A stretch of DNA of 64,000 bases from Schistocephalus solidus (GCA_017591395.1 WEDG01001459.1:372001-436000), one strand, 5' to 3'. Counted from the first letter of the stretch, positions 37,541-53,007 are shown. Notes: generated by a model from the letters alone, not told the origin. Numbers and translations: made by a program.

Positions 37541-38984
37541 ATTAAGCTGATGGCAACTGGGGTGATCAGCTTATACTAACTGATTTATCGTTGGAATCTT
37601 TGAAACAGGTTGTCATAGCGACCAACCGGCCGGTTTTTGCACTCAGTTGGAGTGGGACGAAAACAGGGTTCAGAAAGTAGGAACAGTGGACACAGTGATT
37701 CTCTTACAATTCTTAGCACGGCTTAGTCCGGAAGACTCGTAAATGGCTACGTGAAGTGAGATGCTAATATATGAAGGAAAGCGAGCAAGGCAGAGAAGAG
37801 CGTTCGAGAGGCTTGCTTACGCAATCGAACTGCCGAACCTGATTGGAAGATTAATATCCACTGGCGCGGATAAGTTGGAAGCGAGCAATCTTATTGGCGG
37901 GGGTTTAAACTTCCTAAATTTTTCTGATTGGATGCCTAAGTTGCCAGCACAGAGGTGAACAGTGTGTGACGCGTGCGCATGCGCTTGCATCGGCTGTTGA
38001 GACACCTGCAACCATAAAATGCGTCCATAGCCGGAATTAACTTTTTATAAACACTGCTTTTTAAAATATAGTAGCGTAATTTACTTTAAGTTTACAGACC
38101 ACCAGGTATTTGCCTTTCCGGTGGATCATTTTACCTGGAACCAACCAGGGTGTTGTGCGCAAATGCAGGTACCACATCCAAAATGACTTTGATTACACAC
38201 TGACAATTGTGTCCTGAGGAGTCCGGCTGATTTACCACACATCCCTGGCAGCCTGTAGTTCCAGTTACTATTGCACGTACATCAATTGTGCAATTCCTGG
38301 ACAGTCCTGGATCCCATTGTTGTTAGACTATAGAATAACAGAGGCTGTGTTTCTTACTAGTAGCTGTAGTTTTAAATGGTGCTGGCCGTCCAAATCTGCA
38401 AAAGGTTCATCGAGTGACCAACAATAAGTGCACAACGTGTCTCTGTGCCCTCCGAATTTGCATGAAATTGAAAGGGTAGGTACTGCCACCGTAGTAAGTG
38501 ACACGCCAGTGCTAATCATGTGAGACGAACCTGATTGTTAGTAGTGAGCATTAAGACTTCGGTCTTTATCACTCTAGGATGAAGTCCACATTCGAGACGG
38601 TCACGTGCATTTGATATTCCTCTCCCATTCAGTTGTTCGGGCTGAGCAAAGGATGATCAGGTTGGAGTGCGCCGAATTATGAAATCCAAACAGCCCACCT
38701 TACTTGAAATATATGGGGAGCAAGGACACATCCAGTCATTAGTTTGGCCTAAAAAGTAATTTGGGGGGCTCAGCGTCTGCAAATTGAATTGGCTCGAATT
38801 CTCGCTGTAAGTTTTGATTACACGAACTACCCTAAAGAGATGCAGAACATAAACGTTGAGTTCAATACTGGACATGTTATTGGAACTCTTCCTTTCGCAA
38901 CGGACGGACCCTAGACTTTCTGTTACTGAGAGGATTTATGATTCAGATAAGTGTCAATTATTCACCATAATAGGCTTGCATTGT

Positions 38985-39035
38985 CACTGACGTTTCGGAA
39001 AGCTTGACCGGCTTTCCATTTTAAAAGCTATCAGG
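38985..39035 (-). ncRNA. Hammerhead-like relic near Penelope-like fragment
   Basis: On the minus strand a perfect 7-bp hairpin (GGAAAGC, loop CGGTCAA, GCTTTCC) is followed directly by GAAACGTC and AGTGAC. Hairpin plus GAAACGTC is the second half of a hammerhead as found in Penelope-like elements. The CTGANGA half is not intact; TTTTAAAATG stands where it should be. Confidence 0.4.
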
Positions 39036-39339
39036 GTTTTGAATGGCAGACTGAACTTGTCGGCCTTGGATTGATAGCTTTTTTCGTTCGCTGCCTCAGC
39101 CTCTGTGTGGATGTTTGTGCAGTTTTACAGCCACTGGTGTTGGGCAATCCCACATCGGTCTAGGGTGCTTGTAAGCCTGATTCCTCTTTCGATGGGTTTG
39201 GCCGTGGCCAATTTCGCTTATTTGCCTTCGTTACGACGTAGCCATCTTGTCCTGGTCTTTGCACATACAACGACTCAAGACTATAGGCAGTTGGAAGGTC
39301 TAGATGTCTTCATGACCTCTTCCGAACTAATGGATATCT

Positions 39340-39720
39340 AAGCTCTTTTATCAAGCAACGCAAGCACAGTGAACAGACAATGACCAAAAGAACGACAAAG
39401 TGAAGTCTGGAGGGATATTCCCTACAAAAAAGGAATCTCCGAAGCAGTCTCTTGACTGTTACATCCCGCCGGAGTTGGTGTAGCCTATCAAACTCAGGCG
39501 ACAATTCGTTGCGGTATTATGCAACCCAAGGACAGACTGCCCCCTACCGATTCCTCAGCAGTTGTCTACCGAATATGTTGCAAAGATGGGGACTGCAACT
39601 ACGTCCTAGGTTTGCGTACAATTTCAAAGTGCGAACAAATTGAAGCCCAGAGCTGGTTAGAACACTGGGCCACTGAGGAACAACACATTTATTCATCATA
39701 GCAAGGATATACCATCATAA
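39340..39720 (+). pseudogene. Penelope-like element, 3' GIY-YIG endonuclease fragment
   Basis: The frame starting near 39417 reads IPYKKGISEAVS, a stop, then LLHPAGVGVAYQTQATIR, MQPKDRLPPTDSSAVVYRIC and CNYV. This matches the linker and the start of the GIY-YIG domain at the C-terminus of Penelope-like retroelement proteins: VVYRI, a cysteine cluster, then a (Y/N)YVGE-type motif, here decayed to NYVLGL. The in-frame stop and loss of the rest make it a pseudogene. Confidence 0.75.
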
Positions 39721-40015
39721 AGGGTGAGAAGGATGGTAGGCGATGAAGCAAAGCCTTTTTTAAACTAAGCCGGTAAATTTATGGTTATCGTTCAGCGAAA
39801 TCTGATCTGAGACAAAAAGGAAAAAAATAATCAGAAGTACTGCGACATCGACTATTCAAGAAATCAAATTTTGTTACGCTGATGCTCTCTGAAAGTAGAT
39901 TTAACTGAAGACCACTCCTAACGCATGAGCAAACAAAGCGAAATATTTGGGATGCCTTTAGATTTCAAGAAAACCTTGATCGCAATGGTTTATATGCCTT
40001 TCCCTCCTCCTCCCT

Positions 40016-40165
40016 TGCAGCAAAGTACCGGAAGAGTAAATATTTCCGTGTCCTAACTCTAAACATATCTTAACCCTAATTTATCTGAAAATTAGCGCAA
40101 GATCACCGGAGTAACGAGCGGTTCCCGTTCCCGCGTCCTGTTGGGAGAGCCGCATAAGCAACCCC
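40016..40165. mobile_element. Inverted-repeat element with telomere-like core, copy 3 (truncated)
   Basis: GGAAGAGTAAATATTTCC, a short CCCTAA-type stretch (TCTTAACCCTAAT) and the right end GGTTCCCGTTCCCGCGTCCTG match copies 1 and 2 in the same order. The left inverted repeat is missing. Confidence 0.6.
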
Positions 40166-41169
40166 ATGCCATCATCTGAACCCAAAGGAAAGAATATACT
40201 GGCACGACGGAGGCACAGACTGGCTTGCAGCTCGGAGACGGTGTTCAAGCACATGTGAGATCTTGCCTAAGGTTCTTTGTGACGTTTGCAGTGGGACGTC
40301 CTATATGAAGTCTTTCAAGGGAGCCTCACAGTCTGAGAAACAAAACGACAAGCCGATTTGTCTTTTTCAATTGCCTGAAAGGCTGGGATCACATGGAAAC
40401 TAGACGAATACGGTGCCTAGCAAGACAGTGCCAATATAAGCGAAAAAGCATCCAGATGCAGTTGAGGTGTCATTAATCGCTGCAATTTCATCGCCCCAGT
40501 TGGATGCTGGCATGATGATTACTCGACCATCTGTATCACAAACACTGGCGTTTTAAAGTGTTAGAAGGCGCACCTCCCGTGTAGCTAATTATACTTCCCA
40601 GCACTGAATATGGAGAAGGGTATTTCACGTGTCAATAGGCTAGAGGCCAGCAAATCACGATTTAAGAACCTTGCGGCTAAACCGATTGTAGTCCCTCACG
40701 ATAATTTCGGCCTCGGTGGACTTGAATATGTGTTTGGGTCTCCATCGAATGAACCACAACTTTGGAGTCATTTCCGCGGATTACCGCTGCGTGCATGGCT
40801 ATTCACGTCCTGAACCGTACTTCACTTTCGTCGACGTATTTGCTTCGCCCACAACTGCACCAGATTCTAAAAATAACTTCACGTGTTTCTCGCCATGAGA
40901 GTGGCATGTTTGGTTTCGTTACCGACACTTGATAGCTGCCGCCGGTCGGAGTGCAACTCTAAATCCAACTGGTGCGAGGTGACTGAAGGCCTCCCAGAGG
41001 CTGTCGGTGTACAGTAGCGCTCGACAAAATCTGGTGTCTGTACGATTGGGCCTCACGTTTCCTTTGCGTATACACCTGTTGAGAAAATTGCACGGGAGCG
41101 CATGGTTACAACGCCCGTGTCGGTGAGCCCGATTGCTGAGTAATCGTCACGTCAGCATCCCGAGGAAGA

Positions 41170-41455
41170 CATAGCATCGACGCTATGGGAGTCGAATCAC
41201 GCACGATCAGAAACAGGGGTGAGACACCACGGCAGTCTTGGCTTGACAACAACAAAGAGTTACGAAACAGTCAATTCTAAACAATCGTTGCTTGTATGTG
41301 CACAGTCTCAACAAAAGCTACAAATTGGGTTCGAGGAAGAAGCCCTTGATGGCTCAATGAAGACCTAACATCGACGCTATGGGAGTCGAATCACATATTA
41401 TCAGGAACAGGGGCGAGACACCGTGACCGTCTTGGCTTAACAACAACGAAGATGA
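41170..41455. repeat. Direct repeat of about 80 bp, spaced 198 bp
   Basis: CATCGACGCTATGGGAGTCG, then AATCAC, ATCAG(A/G)AACAGGGG and GTCTTGGCTT-ACAACAAC occur at about 41172 and 41370. The copies differ at several places, so the duplication is old. Confidence 0.85.
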
Positions 41456-41816
41456 CGATATTGGTGTCTGCTATAATTGTGGCGCACTTTCACAGCACTG
41501 TGAAAATATTACGCACCGGAGGAAAATTTAGAGTTCATTTTCACAAATCAACCAAGTACAAGGTTAAAGATAAGAAGAGAAGAAGGAGGAGAAAGCGATC
41601 AAAAACGGGACAACCTATTTTACAAAACGAATGGAGTGACCAAGCAAACACCTGCGAGCGATACACCATTCCTAGAGTACATATGTAGTCTTGGGAGCCA
41701 TTCCATCCCCGCGAGGCAGCAACCTGGTAGAGCGTAAAAAGATGTCAACAGAGAGGGGAGCACTGGAATGTGAAACGCTGTTAATGAGCTGATGTTTGCA
41801 CTGATGTATGTACGAT

Positions 41817-41895
41817 TGAGGGAAGCAGCGGATGTTTGATGGGATCAACCACATAAGGATGACTGAGGGAAACAGGGGATGGTTGATGGGATCAA
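41817..41895. repeat. Imperfect tandem duplication, period 47 bp
   Basis: Two units share TGAGGGAA(G/A)CAG, GATG(T/G)TTGATGGGATCAAC and CATAA. Confidence 0.8.
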
Positions 41896-42298
41896 CGGCA
41901 TAACAGTAAAAAAGGCCAATGACAGCAGAAGGTTTGTGTCTGTGGCAGTGTTGATGATCAGGCAGGGACGAGACACAGGTGAGTCTAAGAACGCTTTGAT
42001 AACTCCCGGGAGAGCCAATCCAGGCCATCGTATAACCCAGTTCCCTCAGTTGCGCACGAACCCTGGACATACCACTAAAAATTAGAAGCAGCATTGAAAA
42101 CTGATGACGGCACTGTTCCACTTTTGAGGAGGTAAAGAGAGGAAGGCAAAAGATCCTTAACAGCCTGTCGAACAGAAGTTAAGTGGTAAGTTTAGGATAC
42201 ATACTGGAGTCGATGAACTGACTGAAAAAAAGCGAAATCTTGTATCCGCAAAATAAATAGAACTGCACAAAGAAAAGGACCTTTAGTGGCAGCAGCCG

Positions 42299-42345
42299 CT
42301 GCTGACGTTTCAAGACTAGACAAACTTGTGGTCACATTAACATAG
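42299..42345 (-). ncRNA. Weak hammerhead-like relic
   Basis: On the minus strand GTGACCACAAG, a short hairpin closed by CAAG and CTTG, then AAACGTCAGCAG resemble the hammerhead order, but neither CTGANGA nor GAAA is complete. Kept because the pattern parallels the relic at 38985-39035. Confidence 0.2.
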
Positions 42346-44839
42346 TGGCGGGTATACTTCAGGAGGAAATAGAGTGGAAAAGCATTTTATCGTCGCGAAT
42401 CTAGAATGAAAGATTAAAGGCACTAACCATTTGTATATTTCACATTTGTGGTTAGACAGGATTCCGGGAAGATGTACCGTCTGCTGACCTAGCTGGTGAG
42501 CTACTGAGTGCGACCACCAGCCACCGATAGGGGAACGGTTTACAGGTAAAAAAAGGTTGCGAAATAAGCAAGTAAGCAGGTGTGATAAATACGCAGTCGC
42601 GTCAAACCTATATTGCATGCCAGTCTGGCAGTCGCGAATCTCGACTCGGGCTACGATGTCCGCGGCAGCCAGCGCGCATATCTCTCAGGACAAAATAATT
42701 GCGCATTGCATACTGCAACATAAAAATTCTTTTCACACACGCATTGAAATGCCCAACCATGTGAGCTTTGGCACAATACAATGAGGACGTTGTCTATCTC
42801 AGAGCTCAGCTGGCAGGATAAATGAGCCAGACATTTTGAAATCCGTCCACTTTTACTTCGGTGGTGTCACTGACATCTACAAACAATATATTGAAAGCGC
42901 TTTCGGTGCCTCAATTAGGTGCCCCTTGCTAATTGCTAGAACCGCTACGTTGTAATAATCAAAAGCAAAATCCCAGCAGATACGCAATTCTAAAATAAAA
43001 ATTACCCTGCTCCTACAGCTTAACTTAATGGTCCCGTTCCTTAAAGTGACCCTTCATTTTGGAATGTAAATACAACCTACTTTTTAGACTGTTCAACGCA
43101 ATTACTTACTTTTGGTTTTCATTTCCTTCAACCGATATTTTTAGAGCCAACTCTACATAAAAAACGCCAAAAATGGTACATACCAATTTCTCGTCGACAC
43201 CACTTTGTTACTTCGTTTGAACTTTTTTCTTTTTATAATTGCCGTCATTTTTTCCTGCTTCGATAATGTAGGCCTTATGGAGCAGCAATAACGTCGAGAA
43301 CCACTATTTCTTAGTATTTAGCCACATCTAAACCACCGTTTGAAATTTTTCTGGGCTGCTACCGCACTTCATTCGTTCTGCTAGCTAGTGTTACTCTAAA
43401 GAGTAATTGGTTGCGTCAGGAATCACTATAAGGCCAACATAACCACGCAATAGACTGAAGTGCTCCAAATATAAACAGGTCAATTAAATAAATGGTCGTT
43501 GAATGATGTAATTAGTAGGCCGTTGATTAGTACTGCACAGAATACGGCGTAAAATCGTATCAAGAATTACCAGGGCTCGACACGATACTGCGCTCCCGGC
43601 CTAACCATAAACAGAGAAAGTTATTTGGTGACAAATATCATCCCACTCGACGCGTTGGTCACCGACTGCATTTCACAATGTCCTTAGTTGAGGATTACTA
43701 ATCAGTCGGAAGTATTTTACTCAACCATTTACTTCAAAGGACTTTCTTGCTAACTGATTCAGTTGGCTCTATACAACATATCCAACACCTGATGAATGAA
43801 CGCCACGACCGCACGTCCGGAGAGGCGTTATCAAAGCCTCATATATAAGCTATGCGAGACTTATGTATAGAATCCTTAAGATAGTTGTCAAATATTTGCC
43901 AGTAAGTTAATCAACTAAAGGAAGAAGTTAAAATCACGAGGTTTATCCGCAGAACCCTCGTTTCCGAACGTCAACCGACGGAAACAATGCAAGGGATAAC
44001 ATGCAGAAGAGCAGGAGGTATCCTGAATATTGAATACCCAGAGAGGAGGCATTAGGTGTGTGAGACACCTGTTAACAGTACTCAGGTAGAGCATCTTGAT
44101 GACAACAGAACAAGAAAAAGGCCTCCCGAAAGATCACTAGGAAAGGTCACCATGAACGGCAGAGGACTCACCGGAAAAACAATCGTAAGTCGTATGTGAA
44201 GTTGCTAAAAACGTGCTAACAAAAAGTAAAAGGAATGCGGCAGTTAACGCTTCACGATCACAGTCCTCAGCCAGTAGGCGCAGGTTCTGAGTCTGACGTA
44301 GGGGACATATTGCCCAACGCAAAGTCATAACAGTGGATCCAGGGTGGAAGAAGCTGCCATTACGAATTCGCTTATCAACAGTTGGTGAAGCCTCTAATTC
44401 GGAAAGGTCAACTACTCCACAGAGCCCTCTGCGTGGAGGCACTGAATATCGATCCCGATGCGTAATCATTAATGGTGTCTCGGCAAGAAGCATAGACGAA
44501 CTACACAGGTACAAATGTACCAACACCTGAGTCACTCAACACACCGGGTTACATCTCATCACTAAAGATTGGCGTCTCCGAAGTCAAGCAGATGAACAGT
44601 ACCATATTCAATCTCACAGTCCTCTACAGCCATATAAGACAGATTAGGTGGAATAAGAATCCTATCACACGGGCGCAAACTACTGAACGTTGGAAAATCT
44701 CAATGGCCAAAGATAAGGCTGTACATGTGTCTGATCACTTCTAGTCCATGGTTACAAGAGAACCCAAGTTTTCCCACACGATTATGACAACCAGTAATTA
44801 TCTACCATCAAAACTGTCCTCGGGACCGAATAATTAATA

Positions 44840-45870
44840 CATGAAGAGTTAATAAAGTTGAAAGCGTCGACTTCCCCGGATGCCAATGAAATTCTCGCCA
44901 AGATTTTCAAGGCATTACTTCTGAAATTCCCAAGTATCTAGCCCTGCTCTTATAGGTGTCTTTCGCTACTGTGTGCCTATCTTCTGATTGGAAGTTTACA
45001 ACCATCACCCCGCTATCTAGGGCTTGAAGTCGAGCATCGGCGAAGGATTACAGGCAGGTGGTTTTTACCTCCATTTGTTGCAAAATCGTACAGAAAACTA
45101 GTAGCAAAGTGTTCGTGCAATTTCTCGAGCAGAATCACCTCTGTAATGCCTAACATTACTTTCTCAGTGGTAGGTTTTGTCTTATAAATCTGCAATTTCC
45201 TCATGAGCGCTGGACCAAAGCACACGATGCAGGCGAGGTGGTGCACGCCATCGCCATCGACTTAAAAAAGGCGTTCGACAGTGTTCCTCTCAATGCCTCA
45301 TGCACAAACTGCCCAGCCTAGGAGTTCCCGGAAGCCTCCTTATATGAACCGAGAACTTTTTGACTGGAAAGTTCCAAAGAGCGTGTTGTGGAGCACGAGT
45401 CCTCTAGGGTAACCGTGGTGAGCGACGTCCAACAGAACTCGGTTTTAGGCCCCATGTTATTCCTGGTTTTCATCAATAACTGCGTCCGGGACCTAGAGTG
45501 CGATATCATACTGTTCACTGGACGGCGTAAAATGGTATAAAGTTGTTCGCAATGAAGTGAACGAAGGCCACCTACGAACAAACTTGAACCGGCTCAAAAA
45601 CTGGATGAAGCCCTGGCTTATGGACCTTCAAAGTAAATGCAACTTTGTTCAAATCGGTAGCGGCAGTCTCTAGCCCGAGAGTTTACCTTCTACGTGGTAC
45701 ACCATTGCATCCAGTTGACATTCAGAAGGAATTGCGTTAGTGGATACCATCTTTACGCAAACCAGCACTAAACAGCCAAGGCAACTAAGCCGGTCATGTC
45801 TATGTTGCAACTCAGCAAATTCGACACACATCAAGCTTCCAACTTACCAGCCGCATACGCAACCATCTAA
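44840..45870 (+). pseudogene. CR1-like LINE reverse transcriptase, decayed
   Basis: Conserved pieces appear in order across several frames: SPDANEILAKIFKALL (about 44870), AIDLKKAFDSVP (about 45251), NSVLGPMLFLVFINNCVRDL (about 45439, the GSVLGPLLF-IND motif), and LRTNLNRLKNWMKPWL (about 45575). These are the standard blocks of a CR1/Jockey-type reverse transcriptase. Many stops and frame changes make it inactive. The YADD catalytic box is lost between the third and fourth pieces. Confidence 0.85.
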
Positions 45871-46559
45871 TCCAACGACGTCATATTGCAATCACATATG
45901 AACATACTGCTTGCAATAAGTAAGTACAAGTTGATGTTTATTCTTTTACGTCTGCGGACAGCTACTTGCTTGTCGCACGCATTTCTATAAATAATCAACT
46001 TCCCAATGTTCTTCATGCATTGGTGCATTGTATTGAACCTTTTGTAACAAACAGGGGGTTTAAAGGCGTTAGCTTAACCATCCCTTAATCAAACTGACCC
46101 GAACTGACAAATACGGACGGCAAGAAACGAGTCAATAAGAGGTGAGTAGATGATGACAGAAAGACGAAGGCATTTAATTTTCATTTCTTTGTTTATTTTA
46201 TTTCTTTAATTCTTCTTTATGTTATATCCAATCGAATTCAACAAAAGCGCAGACTGTCCCTCTCCACGCGCGGCAATCTGCGGTAGCAGAGCTGGAGAGC
46301 TCAATCCTTTCTCTTTTAAAACGGTAGAGGCCGAATGACCAAAAAACCTCAAAAACCACCCTCACGTCTTTAGAAGTGTTGAGCTAGGTTCTGAAGTGTA
46401 CCTCGACGAAACCACAGGGGGCGGATGACGAAGTAATTGTCCAAACCACGTCCGTCTTCCTTCTTTGCTGGGCTGAAATACGTTCGCAACGTTGTCACAG
46501 CGTGGTCAGACTGTTTCAGTTTACCTTACGCGAAGGATGGTTTTTCAGTCAACGGTGAA

Positions 46560-47380
46560 CCAATAGTTTTTATCTTCGTTTGTCTTCCACGCACGTAGCC
46601 CAGGATTCACAGCCACAAAGGAGAACTGACTGGATAGATGTTGAGTACATAAGGATGATTTTGCTGAGGGGGATAACGCGTCGAGTACGCACACATTTTA
46701 TGTGAATTGCAAAAACCCTGCGGATAGCATCGAGTAGGTAGCAGAGATCAGCCCCACCTTCTGCTTCGCAATAAATTCGAAGGATTTGAAACTGGTCACT
46801 TCTCAAAGAGAACAGGCGTCAATCATCGGGCGAGTCTTCTCCTGGTCAACAATACAACTCGAATATCCTTTGGTATACCCAGCATTTAGGGACGAACCCA
46901 CTGATTAAGAGACCTCATTCATCCCGATACCACATTTTTTTGGTCATTATAGTCTGACATTAACAAAGCGATATCGTCAGCTATTACCTTATGCTTCAAC
47001 GTAGGTCGTAAAGTAGTGCGAATTTCTGTGCTCAGAGCCCCGTTGTGCTGGGTTGTAGTTTATGAGCACAAACGCGTCCTGCGTATGGTAATCTACGCGC
47101 GAAGACAAAGTTACTTTTAGAACACGAAGGAATGAGAATATGATCTGGTCTACGGACGTAGATAGTATTAACACCACGCAAGGATGTGGTAGCATGAAGC
47201 TGATTAGAATTTGATCCACTTGACTGGCCGAATGCCCATCGTTTGAATACGAGGTTAGTCAGTTCTGCTCGGCCCAGCTTCACTGTCGCATCGAGAACAA
47301 AACTCAAACCGGCCAATAAGGTGACTCGAAGAGCTGTTTGGCCCAGTTCGATCATTCTGGTTGCCGGTAACAATTAACGA
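46560..47380 (-). pseudogene. RTE/CR1-type LINE reverse transcriptase fragment
   Basis: The catalytic box reads ADDIALLMSDYNDQ near 46985-46950, and further on SIQSVLLCGCESWATCVEDK (about 46635-46575) matches the (V/I)LLYGCE(T/S)W motif after the catalytic domain. Several stops and frame changes are present. The part above 47030 is assigned only by position. Confidence 0.75.
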
Positions 47381-47924
47381 ATCAGGGAGTCTTTCAACTA
47401 ATCCTTTCAGCTGCAGGTAGAAAGGCTCTTTAGTGCGCTGGTCAGAGACGTCAGAGATGTCGGGGAAAGTGCCTCTTCAACCGTACGGAAGCTGGTCAGT
47501 CACTGATTGGTTCTAACGCAATCACTGTATGGTTCACCTGTTTTGAAAGGGCAAACGACACAGTCTACCAGAGCAGAAACGTGAGTCATTATGGTGGAGG
47601 ACAAGGAAAGCGTTTATTCCCGGGCTCCGAGAGCTAAAGTCGGGAGGAGGTGGAGGGGGGTTGGACTTCAGGTGGGCAACAGACACTCACGCCGCAAGTA
47701 ATATGACCAAAGATGGCTGTTATATGATCACATAATAGCCAGCACAATGTGTGAGCTTGCCTGACTGCAAAAAGCTACACTTGTGCATCTGCAAATGTTC
47801 AAGTTATCCTTTTGGTTAAGTAATATGCCACGAACTACAAAGATATAGAGCTACAAGAGTTTTCAAAGTCAATCATAGACAAATATAGGTTGGACAACAC
47901 ATGTTATGTAGTAGAGAAAATTCA

Positions 47925-49577
<1,653 letters not shown>

Positions 49578-50904
49578 AATTTATCGATATTCTTGTTGTG
49601 CTACGTTGTAGTACTTCAAAATATCCCGCCACGTCAGGGCTGCCAACAGTAGCTGAGATCGCACGATTTTTAAAAACTGTGGGTAAATATCGAAGGCAGA
49701 AAAAGATGTTCATGTTTCTATGGGTTCTTATGGATTCAGTAAATGCATGGATATCATCTGTAAATATTCCTGTTTATAAACAAACTGATTAATTTCTACA
49801 ACATCCAAAACGTTTGTGAAACGCAAACGAGCCCTTAATTGTTTAGCGAGTATCGCAAAAAAATGGTTGTATGGACGGTGGCTACTTCATTTAACCAATT
49901 TGTATGTGGGGAAGTATGACAAATATAACAGTTGAGAGCGTTTTCCATCATGAACCGTTCGCTGGTGCGTTAAGTTTTTGAACGTTTTTGAATAACAGAA
50001 GTTCGTTCTGTTCAGATTTTACATTAGGTTTACTTCACTGCCTTCTACGTGCTACACTAACGTAAACTCCGTTGTCCAACGGTTGGCCCAATCATTTCTT
50101 TAGCCAGCTGTCTTGTCTATGCTGTTACCAAACAATACCACATATGTGCAACGACCGCTATCGGTAAACGTAGTTTATTTCATTTTATTCAGGGAAATAG
50201 GCGTAAACTTTGAGTACCTTATTTGCAGTGTAAATGTGGATCTGGCTTGCAGAGAACCGATATTGGGTCAGAATAGCTCAAAGAGGACCATTAAAGAGGA
50301 TAATATGGTCGTTAGTCACAAGGATTACTTTTAAATACTTATTGTTTCGGCTCATTTCGGAACGTGAAACTCTCAGGCTTCATTTTAAAGCTTTCCATAG
50401 ATGGTAACACAACAGCATTGGCTTGAGAGTATTTCATTGCTTGACCACTGTGACAGAAAAGTATAAACTGGAGCTATTCAGCCTTGCCTGTTGAACGCGC
50501 CGTTTTAATGGGTGCTGTAACGGACCACAGTTCCGATAGAATTGTTTGAATGGACAGGGAGCACTTTTTCACGCGGATCCGGATATGAATGGTGTAATCG
50601 ATAATCTGTACAGATGATCGGCGTTCCTTACCTCCCTACTGCTGACATCTCCCCTCGTTACCAGTATCGTACCGTCTCGCAGGCTCCTGACCGTCAGCAT
50701 CTCCACGACGCTCACCCGCATTTGCCGACAGCGCGGCACTCCCCACCGGTATCTAACTTATCATTTGTGGCCACCCACTCCAAACGGATCAATTGTACAT
50801 TTCCACAGTATTCGCTTGTATCTTTATACTTCTCTTTTATTTTCTACCATTTGTTACTGTTGGCATAGATCCCTTGCTTTATAAACTTATTCTCTCCTTC
50901 TATT

Positions 50905-52260
50905 TACACGGGTGTGCCTGATGAAGTGCTTAACGACATTAGCCGACATTATATGGCTAAAGCTGGTCCTATTGATAAACTCCACAGTGTGTTCTATCCT
51001 TGACATCCTCAGACGCTACAGTGCCTCGCAGATTGGTCACGGTGGCAAATTCAAAAAATTCCCCAAAAGGCAGACAAAAATCCAATCCTTTCCCATCGTG
51101 GAATGCTTGTTAGAGATCCCGCGAATCGACTGGGCCTCAAAGGGAACGGAGTAAGGTTTGTAAGGCAGGTTGAGTATGTCAAGGAGATTTGAACTTTAAA
51201 CGCTGTTTGATGCTATTTTGAATTCTATCGATGCTTGTCTAATCCTTAATTGTCTATGATCTTCATCTTTTTGTAGCGTACACCAAATTCGGTGTCGCAA
51301 ATGTTCCAAAAATTTTGAATAAGAGGTCTTCACCAAAATCTATAAAGGCTCTGCTGATGGCACGCAACACCAAAATTGTCCTTGTTACCACTGTCGACTA
51401 AAGAACAGTTGGCTTGGTGGAGTCCATCGTTAGCCCAACGAGATCTTTTTGGATGCCCTCATGCTTATCTATCTGGGAAGCCAAAACGAAGTATTATACA
51501 CTTAACGACGTTAAAGCATAGTATTTGCTCCGCGATCACACCTCATTGGCCGAGCTCCAGATTACACTCCATATCTTCATGCCGTCAGCAAACATTGCCC
51601 ATTCACAGTCCAAAACCTCTTGCGCAAAGGTCCACGTGTATTATTAATAAAATAGAACTGGGGACTGGGCCCATGGTAACAACACTTACTTGATTATTCT
51701 TGACCGGTGCACACAAACTGGCGCCGAACTCAGAGATAACTTTTCAATCCATTTAAGGAAGTTACCTTAAATTCGTATTATTTCTAACTTTAACAGTCCT
51801 CTCAGGTGTAACAGAGCTTCAGTGGCCTTTTGATAGCCCATGAAAGCTTTTTAAAACGTGTGCCTATCCTTGATTGCTCGTGTGCAGCACTGGGGAGATT
51901 CGGGCAAATTTTTTATGTGGTATCTCTCTTTTCAGAACCCGTGTTGGCAACGTTCGTAAATAGGTTGTGAAACCCCAGTAATTGCACCCATTCGCTGTTC
52001 ATGACACTGTCCTTGACTTCGCCGAGACTGCATGTTAAGATTTTATGCTTGTAATTTACATCGATGCCTGTTCACATCTTCTCTATAAGGTAGTTATATG
52101 GGTCAGGTCCCAGTCAGCAAGAAATATTATGGTACCAAACGAACTTTGAAAGAACATTGACGGTGGTACCGAAGGTTCACTAGCGAGTACTTTGAGCAGC
52201 TTAGGTGGAATCTCGTTTGTTTCCGGAGATTTCGATACTTTTAATCCCCTTCAGATAATA
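50905..52260 (-). pseudogene. CR1-like LINE reverse transcriptase, decayed
   Basis: On the minus strand, in several frames, I read IPPKLLKVLASE (about 52220), PVLFY and LDCEWAMFADGMKIW (about 51660-51560, with FADG where FADD is expected), KDLVGLTMDSTKP, AISRAFIDFGEDLLFKIFGT and FEFATVTNLRG. This is the same block order as CR1-type elements, reaching the C-terminal domain. Many stops show it is dead. The 3' part down to about 50600 may be its 3' UTR. Confidence 0.85.
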
Positions 52261-52989
52261 TCTCGGAAAACAGAATATTCCTTACCTTTGGAGACGGCAG
52301 ATCCGCTGCGAGGGTGAAAGAACATTGCATCGTTTGTGCAGACCAATTTGGAAGATTGTGAAAAATACGTCACCTTGTCCGTCTTTTCAGTAATTTGAAC
52401 GCCCTCGGTAGCATTAATTAAGAGGATTTTATGTCCTTTCCTTGTACTTCTTCAGAGTGACTACTTCGTAGTCGCAGTTTTTTGTAGACAGAGTTTTGTC
52501 AGTACAACATCCCAAATAAATCTGGCTAAAAATGTGCTCATTTCCTTGGTTAGTCATTGTTCGTTGGGCAACTGGGATGATAATTTGGAGAGATAACACA
52601 ACACATAAGCTGCCGTTTAGTTTTGCAAATTTCATAGCAAAAATAGTTGATGTGGGAGCTGGTAAGTGCAACGCAAGAAGAAATTTTTCCACCCTTGTGG
52701 TCGTTATCACTATCAGAGGATTTGACCTACGAGTGAACAAAGTAATTCTCTGTGGAGTTGAATAAATAATTAAATAATTTTATTGAATGCCATTTTACAG
52801 TCGATGTCAAAAGAAAATATACAGTGTTATACAGAGTTAACCGCTACCTAAGGCCCACATATCGTCAAATTCAGCAACGCGTAGATCGCCCATATCATAA
52901 CCGTGAACACGCGAACCCTTGTGTTCTGCCGAAGATGGCACTAAGAAGACAGACAATTATCAATTAGAAAGGACACGTTGTATGTGTAT

Positions 52990-53007
52990 TTTATTTCGTG
53001 TTTTATT
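52990..53007 (-). terminator. Candidate poly(A) signals
   Basis: Two AATAAA hexamers on the minus strand, 148 and 160 bases after the TAG of the exon at 53155-53409. Confidence 0.4.
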
